Assembly: GCF_000143985.1 (NCBI RefSeq)
Contig: NC_014364.1
Span: forward strand, 1,488,001 to 1,552,000
Source of the DNA: Sediminispirochaeta smaragdinae DSM 11293
Lineage (GTDB): Bacteria > Spirochaetota > Spirochaetia > DSM-16054 > Sediminispirochaetaceae
Length of the DNA stretch: 64,000 bases
Direction of reading: 5' to 3'
Positions 43,944 to 53,283 of this stretch are shown here, piece after piece. How positions within the stretch are numbered: the stretch's first letter is position 1; every line of letters starts with the position of its first letter. The notes under the pieces are model-generated. The model searched no databases. It was not told where the DNA came from and worked only from the letters and a program-made list of their open reading frames with translations. The translations under genes and the position numbers were made by a program.

Positions 43944-44635
43944 ACAGCAGGCATAAAGCACATGAATATGCGGTTGCTCTCGCAGAGGCAAGCCTTACCA
44001 TAGGGGCAATCCGCCTGAGCCCCGAGAAACCCTTTCTCTGGGCGTCCGGCTATCATATGCCGATTTATAATGATAACCGAATGCTGCTTTCTTCTTGGGA
44101 ATCCCGAAACCTGGTGGCATCTGCCTTTCGTCTCATGCTCGAAGAGGAAGACGGCTTCGACATCATCGCCGGTACAGCTACCGCAGGAATCCCCCATGCA
44201 ACTACGCTGGCCGATCTGCTCAGGCTTCCTCTGGTCTATGTCCGTTCTTCATCCAAGGGCCACGGCATGGGCAACCGGATAGAAGGGATTGCATCCCCGG
44301 ATGATCTTGCGGCCAAGCGCCTCGTTTTGGTAGAGGACCTTATATCCACCGGCGGCAGCAGTATTGCCGCCCTTAATGCCCTTCGGGAATGCGGGGCCGA
44401 GGTACCCCTCTGCCTCGCCATCTTTTCCTACGGCCTGGATAAGGCGGCCGATGCCTTCTCGACCTTAGATCCGGCATGCCGCTGCCATCCCATTCTTGAT
44501 TACAACACGCTTATCGACGTGGCCCGCCGCCGTGGTGATATTGATTCGGAAGAAGAGAAGCAACTTCGCAGCTGGAGAAGCGATCCCTTTGGATGGGGAG
44601 AAAAAAACGGTTTCCCGCCGAAAAAAGGAGAGTGA
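43940..44635 (+). CDS. pyrE: Orotate phosphoribosyltransferase
   Basis: A 231-residue type I PRTase. The PRPP-binding loop reads LVLVEDLISTGGSSIAAL, preceded by the flexible-loop region VYVRSSSKGHGMGNRIEG. It joins orotate to PRPP, giving OMP. The ATG at 43940 overlaps the pyrBI stop in an ATGA and has AAGGAG at 43926-43931; an upstream in-frame ATG inside pyrBI is rejected. Confidence 0.94.
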   Translation: MNSRHKAHEYAVALAEASLTIGAIRLSPEKPFLWASGYHMPIYNDNRMLLSSWESRNLVASAFRLMLEEEDGFDIIAGTATAGIPHATTLADLLRLPLVYVRSSSKGHGMGNRIEGIASPDDLAAKRLVLVEDLISTGGSSIAALNALRECGAEVPLCLAIFSYGLDKAADAFSTLDPACRCHPILDYNTLIDVARRRGDIDSEEEKQLRSWRSDPFGWGEKNGFPPKKGE

Positions 44636-44636
44636 G

Positions 44637-45530
44637 ATGTATATAGAGTCATTGCGTACAAGTGCGCAGAAACAGGGCAATATCGTCTGTCTCGGATTGG
44701 ATCCGCTGCCCGAGCACTTTCCCTTTGAAGAGCTTCCTCCGGCCCAACGGGTGATAAAGACCTTCGAAACCCTTTTTGACCGTATGATCACCCGTTCGCT
44801 CTATCCCGCTGCCTTTAAGCCGAATATCGGTTATTATCATCGGCTGGATCGGCCTCGTGAGGGAAATTTTTCGGGAAGTAAGACCCTTGCACAGGTCTTG
44901 ACGATGATCGAGGAAGCCTTTCCCGGTGTTCCCGTCATCCTCGACGCAAAGCGGGGAGACATTGCAAGCAGCAGTGCGAACTATGCCCAGGAGGCCTTTG
45001 CCTGCTGGAAGGCCGATGCTGTGACAGTAGCCCCCTACATGGGCAGTGATTCCACCGGTCCCTTTGTCTCCTGGTGCGAAAAGGGAAAGGGGGTCTATAT
45101 CCTGAACCGTACCAGTAATCCCAGTGGCGCGGAGCTCCAGAACTTGGAACTTCGTGACGATGCGGGAGGACTTGCTCCGCTCTACATGACGGTAGCCCGG
45201 GCCATAGCCGAGAGCGCCGCTCGCTTTCCCGGCTGCGGGGCTGTGGTCGGGGCTACCAATCCCCAGGAGCTTGGCCGTCTCTCCGCTTTTTACGCATCGA
45301 AGCAGGTTCCTCTCCTTATTCCCGGTGTCGGCGGCCAGGGGGGCAGTGCCGGGGTGACGGTCCGCACGCTTTCGCAAAGCGGCTATCCCATCGATCTTGC
45401 ACGAATAAACTCATCCAGCGGTATCACCCATCCCTGGGTGAAGCAGAAACTTGCTCCTCCCCCGGATTGGGATAGGCTTTCCACCGATGCCCTTGCCCGG
45501 CTCATTGAGGAGATCAGCCGTGAGTTCTGA
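44637..45530 (+). CDS. pyrF: Orotidine 5'-phosphate decarboxylase (group 2)
   Basis: A 297-residue OMP decarboxylase of the longer group 2 type. The catalytic charged network is in ILDAKRGDIASSSANYA, and a phosphate-binding region near LIPGVGGQGGSAG. It makes UMP. The ATG at 44637 follows AAAAGGAG, one base after the pyrE stop; a longer in-frame start inside pyrE is rejected. Its 3' end overlaps pyrDK by 11 bases. Confidence 0.94.
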   Translation: MYIESLRTSAQKQGNIVCLGLDPLPEHFPFEELPPAQRVIKTFETLFDRMITRSLYPAAFKPNIGYYHRLDRPREGNFSGSKTLAQVLTMIEEAFPGVPVILDAKRGDIASSSANYAQEAFACWKADAVTVAPYMGSDSTGPFVSWCEKGKGVYILNRTSNPSGAELQNLELRDDAGGLAPLYMTVARAIAESAARFPGCGAVVGATNPQELGRLSAFYASKQVPLLIPGVGGQGGSAGVTVRTLSQSGYPIDLARINSSSGITHPWVKQKLAPPPDWDRLSTDALARLIEEISREF

Positions 45531-47313
45531 GAAAGATCGCTTCGGCCTTTCCTGGCCGAAAGATGCCGGCAGCAGGCGGGAGGCGCTTCGAAGTCGGCTC
45601 GGTTGCGGCGAAGGGCGTTTCGGTGGTTTTGCCACGGTAAGCGGTATCCTCTCAACCCGCCCTGAGATGATTCGGGAACTCGATCGCCGTATCCCCGGTT
45701 TGGTGATGATTACCACCAAGAGCTACCAGCTTGTCCCGAATCCGGGGAACCGGGAGCCTATCATCGTCGAGACCTCCGCAGGCTCTTTTGGAAACGCCGT
45801 AGGTCTGCGCAATCCCGGGATGGAAAAGGCTCTCGAAGAACTGATTCGCCTCAGAAGTTCCTGGAAGATGCGTGCGCTGCTGAACGTAAGCCTCTCCGGC
45901 AGCAGCCCGGAGGAGTTCGTTCGTCTTGCCGAGGGCTTTTCCCCTGTTGCGGACACCCTTGAACTCAACTTTTCCTGTCCCCATGCTGCGCCGGGCTACG
46001 GCATGAGTATCGGGGTCGATCCTGAGCTTGTGGAGCGTTACGTCAAGGCAATCCGTGAGGTGACGGACCTTCCGCTTCTTCCAAAGCTCACGCCCAACAC
46101 CGAGGATATCGGGGCTGTGGCTGAAGCGGCAATGAGGGCGGGGGCCGACGGCCTTGTTGCGGTCAACACCTTCGGACCCGAGCTCTACATCGAAAAACAC
46201 TCCGGTAAGCCGATACTGATGAACATCCACGGAGGAAAGGGCGGAAAGTCAGGACGTTGGATTCACCGCGAGGCCGTGGAAAAGGTTCGGAGCATCAGAG
46301 AGCAGGTCGGGGCAGATCCCCTTATCATCGGTATGGGCGGGGTCGAAGATGCGACGGGCGTGATCGCCATGCGGGAGGCCGGGGCCGATGTCGTTGGCAT
46401 CGGCAGCGCCTTTGCCATGGTGAGGCCTGAAGATTGGGAGGGATGGTTCGAGGAACTTGCCCCCTCGGATGGGGCAGAAAAAAACGGACGTACGGCTGTT
46501 CCAAGGATAGAAAAGCCTCAGATGGTCTATCGTCCCTATCGGATACGCTCGGCGCGGTCGGGAATCGGGGGCTTGCGTCGAATCACCCTCGACGGAAGGG
46601 TTCCCTTTGAGGCCGGGCAGTTTGTGTTCCTCTGGATTCCCGGAGTAGGGGAGAAGCCCTTTTCCGTCGCCCTTTCCGATCCTCTCACCTTTTTGGTTCG
46701 TGAGCGGGGCGAGATGACCCGTGCTCTCTGTGCCCTGGAAGCGGGGGATACCCTGTACATGCGGGGAATGTACGGCAGCGGCGCAAGGCTTCCTGCTACC
46801 CGGCGGGCCTGGATCCTTGCCGGGGGAACGGGACTTGCCGTGGTTCCCACCCTTGCCTCTGCCCTATCCGGCAGGGGAAGCAAGCTTTCGATTTTCATGG
46901 CCCTTTCCGATCGGGAAGCGGCGGCAGGGACGATGCGTGATGCCGACACCCTCTTTTCCAAAGAACTTTCCGCTTTGGGATCATACCAGGTGGTTCAGGA
47001 CGATGGGGTGATCGGCAGGGCTGTCAAGGTTTTCGCCGGCGAGCTTGCTGCAGAGGGATCGGCGGCGGAGAGTGCCCTTTATGTTATCGGCCCGGCCCCC
47101 TTCATGGAGGCCGCAGCAGCAACAGGCCGGGCCGCCGGGATTCCTGCGGATCGAATCAGCCTCAGCATAGAGACATCCACCCGTTGCGGTGTGGGGCTCT
47201 GTGGCGAATGTGTCTGTGCCGGAAAGCTCACCTGCAGAGAGGGAACCTTTTTCACCCTTACCGAGCTTGAGGTGCGGGGCGTAAAGCCGGGAGATTTTTC
47301 CGATGATCATTGA
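45520..47313 (+). CDS. pyrDK: Dihydroorotate dehydrogenase fused to its electron-transfer subunit (PyrD-PyrK)
   Basis: A 597-residue fusion. Residues 1-320 are class 1B dihydroorotate dehydrogenase, with the catalytic Cys153 in LELNFSCPHA and FMN-phosphate glycine loops near IIGMGGVEDATG. From about 345 comes a PyrK domain: FAD-binding beta barrel (KPFSVALS), nucleotide fold (WILAGGTGLAVVPTL), and 2Fe-2S cysteines 556, 561, 564 and 572 in CGVGLCGECVC. It oxidises dihydroorotate using NAD. The GTG start at 45520 has GAGGAG seven bases before it. These are normally two genes; order here is D then K. Confidence 0.9.
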   Translation: MSSEKDRFGLSWPKDAGSRREALRSRLGCGEGRFGGFATVSGILSTRPEMIRELDRRIPGLVMITTKSYQLVPNPGNREPIIVETSAGSFGNAVGLRNPGMEKALEELIRLRSSWKMRALLNVSLSGSSPEEFVRLAEGFSPVADTLELNFSCPHAAPGYGMSIGVDPELVERYVKAIREVTDLPLLPKLTPNTEDIGAVAEAAMRAGADGLVAVNTFGPELYIEKHSGKPILMNIHGGKGGKSGRWIHREAVEKVRSIREQVGADPLIIGMGGVEDATGVIAMREAGADVVGIGSAFAMVRPEDWEGWFEELAPSDGAEKNGRTAVPRIEKPQMVYRPYRIRSARSGIGGLRRITLDGRVPFEAGQFVFLWIPGVGEKPFSVALSDPLTFLVRERGEMTRALCALEAGDTLYMRGMYGSGARLPATRRAWILAGGTGLAVVPTLASALSGRGSKLSIFMALSDREAAAGTMRDADTLFSKELSALGSYQVVQDDGVIGRAVKVFAGELAAEGSAAESALYVIGPAPFMEAAAATGRAAGIPADRISLSIETSTRCGVGLCGECVCAGKLTCREGTFFTLTELEVRGVKPGDFSDDH

Positions 47314-48415
47314 TCCTCATGTTCACCTTCGCGACTGGGAACAGATAGACAAGGAAAGCCTGTACCACGGCATGGAGAGTGCCATGCTCTGCGGGGTCTC
47401 TGCCCTTTTCGATATGCCCAACTGTCAGCCGCCTTTAATCGACGAGTATCATATCCGCAGGCGACTTTCCGATGCCGCAGGGGCCGCAGAGATGCTCTCT
47501 GCACGTACCGGAAAATCCGCGCCCTTTTATGCCCTTTACGGGGGGCTTACTTCTGACGGAGACCAGGTTGCCGAGATGGTAGCCCTCTGGCGGGAACTTT
47601 TCCCCCGGCTCATCGGTATGAAGCTTTTTGCCGGTCGATCAACCGGCTCTCTGGCCGTTGTTGAAAAAGAACGGCAAGAAGCGATTTGGAAACGTCTTGC
47701 CCGGGAATCATATAAGGGCCTTGTAGCGGTCCATTGCGAAAAGGAGGGGCTCTTTTCCCCTGAGCTTTGGGACCCTGCGAAGCCTTCCACCCACTCCCTG
47801 GCCCGTCCTGAGGAGGCGGAAGTTGCTTCGGTCGCCGATCAGATAGCATCCGCACGACTGGCCGGCTTTTCCGGAACACTTCATATTTGCCATATCTCCT
47901 CACCTGAGGCCCTTCACCTGGTTGAAGAGGCAAGGAAGGCCTCGGCTGCCGGCGAGCTTTCCTTTCGCATCACATGTGGGGCGACCCCTCACCATCTGCT
48001 TCTGGACAGCTCACTGGTTCCGGAGGGAGAAGAGGGGCTGCTTTTTAAGGTCAATCCCCCCTTACGCTCTCCCGAGAGCAGGAGCGTGCTTTGGAATGCT
48101 CTTGTGAACGGACGAATCGATTGGATCGAGAGCGATCATGCACCCCACCGTATCGATGATAAGCGGAAGGGCTTTGCTTCCGGCCTTCCATCCTTGGTTG
48201 CCTGGCCCCTCCTCATAAGGGAGATGCGGCGAGTCGGTACGACAGAGGAGAAGATCGAGATGCTCACCGCCGGGAATGCTATCCGCTGTTTCGGCCTTGA
48301 GTCCGGGGAGTTGTCCGACTATTCAAAGGAAAGCGCAGGACCGGATGATGCAGCCATTCACGCCCTTTGTGGACGTTATGAGGCAAATGCTTGGAGTAGA
48401 TACTTGACCTTCTGA
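47303..48415 (+). CDS. pyrC: Dihydroorotase
   Basis: A 370-residue amidohydrolase starting MIIDPHVHLRDW, which holds the first metal ligands and the substrate Arg. GMKLFAG supplies the probable carbamylated Lys; LHICHISSPEAL and ESDHAPH carry further metal ligands and the catalytic Asp. It cyclises carbamoyl aspartate. It overlaps pyrDK by 11 bases and completes the operon, which therefore lacks only carbamoyl-phosphate synthetase (carAB). Confidence 0.93.
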   Translation: MIIDPHVHLRDWEQIDKESLYHGMESAMLCGVSALFDMPNCQPPLIDEYHIRRRLSDAAGAAEMLSARTGKSAPFYALYGGLTSDGDQVAEMVALWRELFPRLIGMKLFAGRSTGSLAVVEKERQEAIWKRLARESYKGLVAVHCEKEGLFSPELWDPAKPSTHSLARPEEAEVASVADQIASARLAGFSGTLHICHISSPEALHLVEEARKASAAGELSFRITCGATPHHLLLDSSLVPEGEEGLLFKVNPPLRSPESRSVLWNALVNGRIDWIESDHAPHRIDDKRKGFASGLPSLVAWPLLIREMRRVGTTEEKIEMLTAGNAIRCFGLESGELSDYSKESAGPDDAAIHALCGRYEANAWSRYLTF

Positions 48416-48441
48416 TCTACTCCGGTGCAAAGTGGGCGGAT

Positions 48442-49809
48442 ATGGACAGATCAAAAATGATGGGCACGGGGAGTATACCTCGCCTCTTGCTCAACTTCTC
48501 ACTGCCTGCCATCGCCGGCATGATGGTACAGGCTACCTATAACATCGTAGACAGAATCTACATCGGAAACGGGATTGGCCCCATGGGAATTGCCGGTGCC
48601 ACCGTGGGTTTTCCCGTTATGCTCGTTATTATGGCCTTTGGTATGTTGATCGGAATCGGTGGAGCGTCGGCACTCTCTATCGCCCTGGGGAAAAATGACC
48701 GGGAGTTTGCCCGCAAGATACTGGGGAACTCCTTTACACTGCTGATCATTGTCTCTCTTCTGCTTATGGTCCTTGGGTTGATCTTTCTTGATCCCATGTT
48801 GAAGCTTTTCGGGGCCAGTGAACAATCGCTTCCCTATGCCAGGGATTATCTGAGCGTTATCCTGCTCGGTGTCCTGGTCAATCAGATTGGATTCGGTCTC
48901 AATAACTTTATTCGAGGCGAAGGAAATCCTCGGGCGGCCATGATCACCATGCTGATTGGGGCGGGAATCAACATCATCCTTGATCCTGTTTTTATCTTTG
49001 TGCTCGATATGGGGATTCGCGGAGCAGCCATAGCAACGGTTATCAGCCAGTTTGTCAGCAGCCTTTGGGTCCTCAGCTACTTCTTCGGTCCGAAAAGTGT
49101 TCTCTCCATCACCCTTGCCGGGATGCGTTTGGATCGGACCACCGTGTTGCGAATATTTGGACTCGGCAGTGCCCCCTTTGTTATGCAGCTGACCTCCAGC
49201 GTGTTTAACATGATTCTCAACAACCAACTGCAACGATACGGTGGTGATCTTGCGATTAGCAGCATGGGGATCATCTATTCCATACTCATGTTCATTATGA
49301 TGCCTATTTTCGGCCTGAACCAGGGAGCCCAGCCTCTGATCGGCTACAACTACGGAGCACGTTCCTTCGCCCGCGTACGGCATACCATTTGGCTTGCCAT
49401 CTTTGCCGCCACGGCAATTACCAGCCTCGGCTTCTGCCTTGCCCAGCTTTTTCCCTCAAAGCTGATCGCTTTCTTTGCTCCGGGGAACGATAACCTTCTT
49501 GCCATGGCCGTTCCTGCCATTAGGAAATTCTTTCTGATGTTGCCGTTAGTGGGGTTTCAAGTGGTTTCCTCCAACTATTTTCAAGCCACCGGCCAGCCTC
49601 AGAAGGCTATGATTCTTTCCATGAGTCGTCAGGTGCTGTTCCTCATTCCGCTTATTGTTTTTTTGCCCTCGTTTCTCGGATTGAACGGAATTTGGTTTGC
49701 GCCCCCTATTTCCGATTTTCTTGCCGCGATGGTCACCGGATTTTTCTTTTTGCGAGATCTTGCACTGTTAAAAAAAGAACCGCTTTTCACCGAGGCGCAA
49801 AACGGGTAG
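48442..49809 (+). CDS. MATE family efflux transporter
   Basis: A 455-residue protein with twelve hydrophobic segments in two homologous halves, typical of the multidrug and toxin extrusion family (LLNFSLPAIAGMMVQATYNIVD at the start; GLNQGAQPLIGYNYGA in the second half). It probably exports drugs or metabolites using sodium or proton gradients. It starts 26 bases after pyrC and could be read from the pyr promoter, although a functional link is not evident. Confidence 0.9.
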   Translation: MDRSKMMGTGSIPRLLLNFSLPAIAGMMVQATYNIVDRIYIGNGIGPMGIAGATVGFPVMLVIMAFGMLIGIGGASALSIALGKNDREFARKILGNSFTLLIIVSLLLMVLGLIFLDPMLKLFGASEQSLPYARDYLSVILLGVLVNQIGFGLNNFIRGEGNPRAAMITMLIGAGINIILDPVFIFVLDMGIRGAAIATVISQFVSSLWVLSYFFGPKSVLSITLAGMRLDRTTVLRIFGLGSAPFVMQLTSSVFNMILNNQLQRYGGDLAISSMGIIYSILMFIMMPIFGLNQGAQPLIGYNYGARSFARVRHTIWLAIFAATAITSLGFCLAQLFPSKLIAFFAPGNDNLLAMAVPAIRKFFLMLPLVGFQVVSSNYFQATGQPQKAMILSMSRQVLFLIPLIVFLPSFLGLNGIWFAPPISDFLAAMVTGFFFLRDLALLKKEPLFTEAQNG

Positions 49810-49861
49810 AATAGCGTGCGACTGGACTTTACGATTCTGACCAGAAGGGGAGGGGCTTGTA

Positions 49862-51031
49862 ATGCAAAATGTGGTGATTGTTGGAACCGTGGCCGACAAT
49901 CCTGTTGTGGAAGATGTAGCCCATCATCTCCAGCAGCACGAGGATTACTCCGATCTTATTAGTCTGAAAAGTTTTGTGAACACCGAATTTTGTCCCCGTT
50001 TCATCATTTCCGACAGATCCAACGACCAGCCCGGCAGGCAGCTCGAAGGGAAGGCCGTTGTGATCATCAGCACCAATTACGGGAGCAGCAGCCGGGATGA
50101 GCTTGCGATGCGTACGCTCCTTATTGCAAGGGCTGCGCGGGACAACGGGGCCGATAAGGTGATTCTTCTCGAACCCGATCTGTTTTACAGCGCTCAGGAC
50201 AGGGGGCCGAGACGCGAGCACGGTTATACCGCCTTCGTGAGAAACGAAGAGGATTATCAGAAATTCGACGGCCAGCCCTTTTCCGCCCGCCTCTATGCCG
50301 ATCTGCTCAAGGCGGCGGGGGTCGATGAAATCGTGACCGTGCACAACCATTCTGTTTCCGTTCAGGCTATTTTCATGGACCGTTTTGAGGGGCGCTTTCA
50401 TAATCTTCTTCCCGATGATCTCTATGCGGACTACATCAGCGATTCCGATGTTGTTTCACAGAAGGGAATGGTACTCTGTGCTCCCGACAAGGGCGCACTT
50501 GATTTCGTGCGACGTGTGAAAAAGTCCGTCGGAAGAGATGATGTTCCCCTTGTCTTTCTTGACAAGTGCCGTAAAGACGAACGATGTGTGGAGATCGATC
50601 TGTCGCCCGAATCCGAGATCGCGCTTTCCGATCTTGCCGGAAGGGATATCGTCATTATCGACGACATGGTCCGAACGGGAAATACCATCATCGAGGCGTG
50701 TCGTCTTCTCAAGAGCGCCGGTCCGAATCGTATCGTCTTTTTCGTAACCCACTTCTATTCGAGCCGGGAGTGCAGAAGCAATCTCAACGATTCCGTTCTC
50801 GATGAGATTGTTACCACCAGTACCATCCCCGAGATTTTGAATCGGGATGTACAGGGACGTTTGCGACATAAGATGGTTGTCCTCCAGCTTTCCCGCTGGA
50901 TAAGTAACTACCTTTTGCGGATCATTCAGCCCGATTCGACTCCTCTTCCGCCCCCCTTCTACAACGAGGATATGTCCAGCAAGAACCCCCGTTGGAAGGG
51001 ACATATGGGCCCACTTTTTTCTGTAAGATAG
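49862..51031 (+). CDS. Ribose-phosphate pyrophosphokinase-like protein
   Basis: A 389-residue PRPP-synthetase family protein. The PRPP-binding loop is IVIIDDMVRTGNTIIEA, and an EPDLFYSAQDRGPRREHG stretch stands where classical enzymes have YARQDR. It is about 70 residues longer than usual (about 315) and has HNHSVSVQ where classical enzymes have DLHAGQIQ, so it belongs to a divergent branch. GGGGAGGGG precedes the ATG. A glycosyltransferase gene follows after 11 bases. It may make PRPP for the upstream pyrimidine pathway or act on another sugar phosphate. Confidence 0.8.
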   Translation: MQNVVIVGTVADNPVVEDVAHHLQQHEDYSDLISLKSFVNTEFCPRFIISDRSNDQPGRQLEGKAVVIISTNYGSSSRDELAMRTLLIARAARDNGADKVILLEPDLFYSAQDRGPRREHGYTAFVRNEEDYQKFDGQPFSARLYADLLKAAGVDEIVTVHNHSVSVQAIFMDRFEGRFHNLLPDDLYADYISDSDVVSQKGMVLCAPDKGALDFVRRVKKSVGRDDVPLVFLDKCRKDERCVEIDLSPESEIALSDLAGRDIVIIDDMVRTGNTIIEACRLLKSAGPNRIVFFVTHFYSSRECRSNLNDSVLDEIVTTSTIPEILNRDVQGRLRHKMVVLQLSRWISNYLLRIIQPDSTPLPPPFYNEDMSSKNPRWKGHMGPLFSVR

Positions 51032-51042
51032 GATAATACTCT

Positions 51043-52452
51043 ATGGCAAAACAGGTACCCGACACCTTCCGTGTGGCAATCATTTGTGGAAAACTGGGTG
51101 ATGTTGACGGTGTTTCTCTCGAGGTCGACAAGTGGATTGACGTCCTTCTCGCCCAGGGGCATGAGATCTATACCTTTGCGGGCTTCTACCCGAAACCCCT
51201 CTCCTCGATACCCGAGGAAAGGCAGTTTGTTGTTTCCGATCTCCGTTTCGGTAGTGAGGATCAACTCGAGTATGAGAATTGGTTTTTCCCCCATCTTCGC
51301 AGCGGCCCTTTTCGGCTTTCCGACGACCGTAAGGAGCGTTTGCTTGAGAAGCTTGAGGATCAGGGGAATAGGCTGGCAAACGAGCTCTTCGGTATGATTC
51401 AGCGCTATGGTATCGATGTGATCATCGCACAGAATACAAATGCCATGCCGATGGCACTGCTTGCGGGTATGGCGGTATACAAGCTTTCGACGGAGCGGCG
51501 GGTCGCCACCATTTTCCATCACCACGATTTCTGGTGGGAACGGAGTCGTTTCAGCCACAATCATATCGAAGAACTCCTCGGCATGATCATGCCCCCCGCC
51601 GAACCGGGGCTCGAACATGTGGTTCTTTCAAGTTATGCCGAACATATCCTGCGCTCCTTTAAGCGGGTTCATCCCCGGGTGATTCCCAATTGTGAGGATT
51701 TTGAGCATCCACCGAAAAAGGATGATTATAACGGCCATTTTCGCGCCGAACTTGGTTTTTCCGATGATGATATCCTCATTATCCAGCCGACGCGAATCGT
51801 CAGAAGAAAGCGGATCGAGGACTCGGTGGAACTGGTTGGGCGCTTCCTGCTCCGTTATCCGGAGCTGGCCTCCAGGGTGCGTTTCGTCATCAGCCTGTAC
51901 CAGGGAGATGAACCCGATCAGGACTACATCGGTCAGATCCGTTCCATGTGTAAGGATCGAAAGATTGATTTACGGCTCATCAGCGACAGGGTCGCCGCTC
52001 AGCGAGGAAATGATGAACAGGGGCGGATGATGTTTACAAATCGGGATGTGCTGGTCAATGCCGATCTGGTCACCTATCTCCCCGTCTGGGAAGGGTTCGG
52101 CAATGCACTTCTGGAAGCGGTTGCAGCAAAGGTGCCGATCGTGACGACAACCTACCTGGTCTATAAAACCGATATAAAGATTGCCGGTTTCGATAATATC
52201 GAAATACGTGATATCTACGACGAAGAAAACCGCCTCATTATCCCCGATTCTGCGGTAGAAGAGATGCATCGGCTTCTGCAGGATGGTGAACGAAGAGCGC
52301 GAATGGTTGAGCACAACTTTGAGGTGGGTGCCCGTGAGTTCGGGCTTGCAAGCCTCCGGCGTCTTCTCAGGGAAACCTTTGACGACTACGGCGATGAGAT
52401 TCGTGCAAGCCGAAAAAGGATCGAGAAGAGCCGAAGGGAATATCCGGTATAG
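51043..52452 (+). CDS. GT-B glycosyltransferase (family 4-like)
   Basis: A 469-residue glycosyltransferase of the GT-B fold. The N-terminal half ends with FHHHDFWWERSRF. The C-terminal nucleotide-sugar domain has QPTRIVRRKRIEDSVELV and the donor-binding EGFGNALLEAVAAKVPIV. No signal peptide or membrane segment is seen, so it acts in the cytoplasm. Its pairing with a PRPP-synthetase-like gene 11 bases upstream is unusual. Donor and acceptor are unknown. Confidence 0.85.
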   Translation: MAKQVPDTFRVAIICGKLGDVDGVSLEVDKWIDVLLAQGHEIYTFAGFYPKPLSSIPEERQFVVSDLRFGSEDQLEYENWFFPHLRSGPFRLSDDRKERLLEKLEDQGNRLANELFGMIQRYGIDVIIAQNTNAMPMALLAGMAVYKLSTERRVATIFHHHDFWWERSRFSHNHIEELLGMIMPPAEPGLEHVVLSSYAEHILRSFKRVHPRVIPNCEDFEHPPKKDDYNGHFRAELGFSDDDILIIQPTRIVRRKRIEDSVELVGRFLLRYPELASRVRFVISLYQGDEPDQDYIGQIRSMCKDRKIDLRLISDRVAAQRGNDEQGRMMFTNRDVLVNADLVTYLPVWEGFGNALLEAVAAKVPIVTTTYLVYKTDIKIAGFDNIEIRDIYDEENRLIIPDSAVEEMHRLLQDGERRARMVEHNFEVGAREFGLASLRRLLRETFDDYGDEIRASRKRIEKSRREYPV

Positions 52453-52485
52453 CCGTAAGCAGCGAGATCTTTCCTCACAAGCTCC

Positions 52486-53283
52486 TCATAAGCTATAGAA
52501 CGCAGGGCGACGGTCTTCAAAGAGGTCGTTCAGCGCCGTTACCGCCTTGTTTTTTGCCTTCCGGGGATCGATATCGGCATAGATGATTTCGTTTGCTCCC
52601 TTTTCGCTTCCTTGCGCGCGGGCGAGAAGCGATCCGTCGCAGGAGACGATTTGGCTTGCACCGGTATAGGAAAGCTCTCCCGCCGCTCCTTTCTCTCGCC
52701 CTGTCCTGTTTGCCAAAAGCCAGAAGACCCGGTTCTCCAGTGCCCTGACACGACTTGTAAGCTGGCCGTACTCCGGAAGCACCAGGTTGGAGGGATGGCA
52801 GATGATCTGTGCTCCCTTTAGGGCCAGGGTCCGTGCCGCTTCGGGGAACATATGGTCGAAACAGATCAGAAGCCCGATCTTTACCCCGTCGACGTCGATC
52901 AGGGCGAAGGGGGCCTCGCCGGACTGAAAGAACTCCTTCTCCTTATAAAAGAGATGGACCTTGCGGTAGCTTCCCTCAAGCCCCTGTGGACCAACCATAA
53001 TGGCGCTGTTGTAGAGTTTCCCGCCGGAAGCCTCGGGAATACCGACGACATATCGGGCACCGGTTTTCTTTGCAAGAGATGTGAGAGCCTCAGCTGTTTT
53101 TCCCTCCGCCTCTTCGGCAAGAGAGAGCAGCTGCTTTGGGGATGCAAAGTTATAACCGCTGACGGCGAGCTCGGGCAGCACCACAAGCTCTGCATCGATG
53201 GACGCTAAAAGCTCGACCATCCGTTTGCGGTTTTCTTCCGCCTCTCCCAGGCGGGGTTCAAACTGGCAGATGGCCACCTTCAT
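52486..53283 (-). CDS. Carbon-nitrogen hydrolase (nitrilase superfamily)
   Basis: A 265-residue nitrilase-fold amidohydrolase. The Glu-Lys-Cys triad is visible: Glu in VVLPELAVSGY, Lys in GSYRKVHLF, Cys in GLLICFDHMFPEAAR. Such enzymes hydrolyse amides; omega-amidase or carbamoyl-putrescine-like activity are options, but substrate residues are not diagnostic. The ATG shares its final base pattern with the alcohol dehydrogenase stop (TGATG), so the two are coupled. Confidence 0.88.
   Translation of the reverse strand: MKVAICQFEPRLGEAEENRKRMVELLASIDAELVVLPELAVSGYNFASPKQLLSLAEEAEGKTAEALTSLAKKTGARYVVGIPEASGGKLYNSAIMVGPQGLEGSYRKVHLFYKEKEFFQSGEAPFALIDVDGVKIGLLICFDHMFPEAARTLALKGAQIICHPSNLVLPEYGQLTSRVRALENRVFWLLANRTGREKGAAGELSYTGASQIVSCDGSLLARAQGSEKGANEIIYADIDPRKAKNKAVTALNDLFEDRRPAFYSL

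Noticed and set aside
48499-49383. Long minus-strand frame inside the MATE gene
   Set aside because: Low-complexity His/Asp/Gly-rich translation opposite transmembrane codons is a typical shadow of a membrane-protein gene; the same applies to 4861-5580 and 5673-6560.
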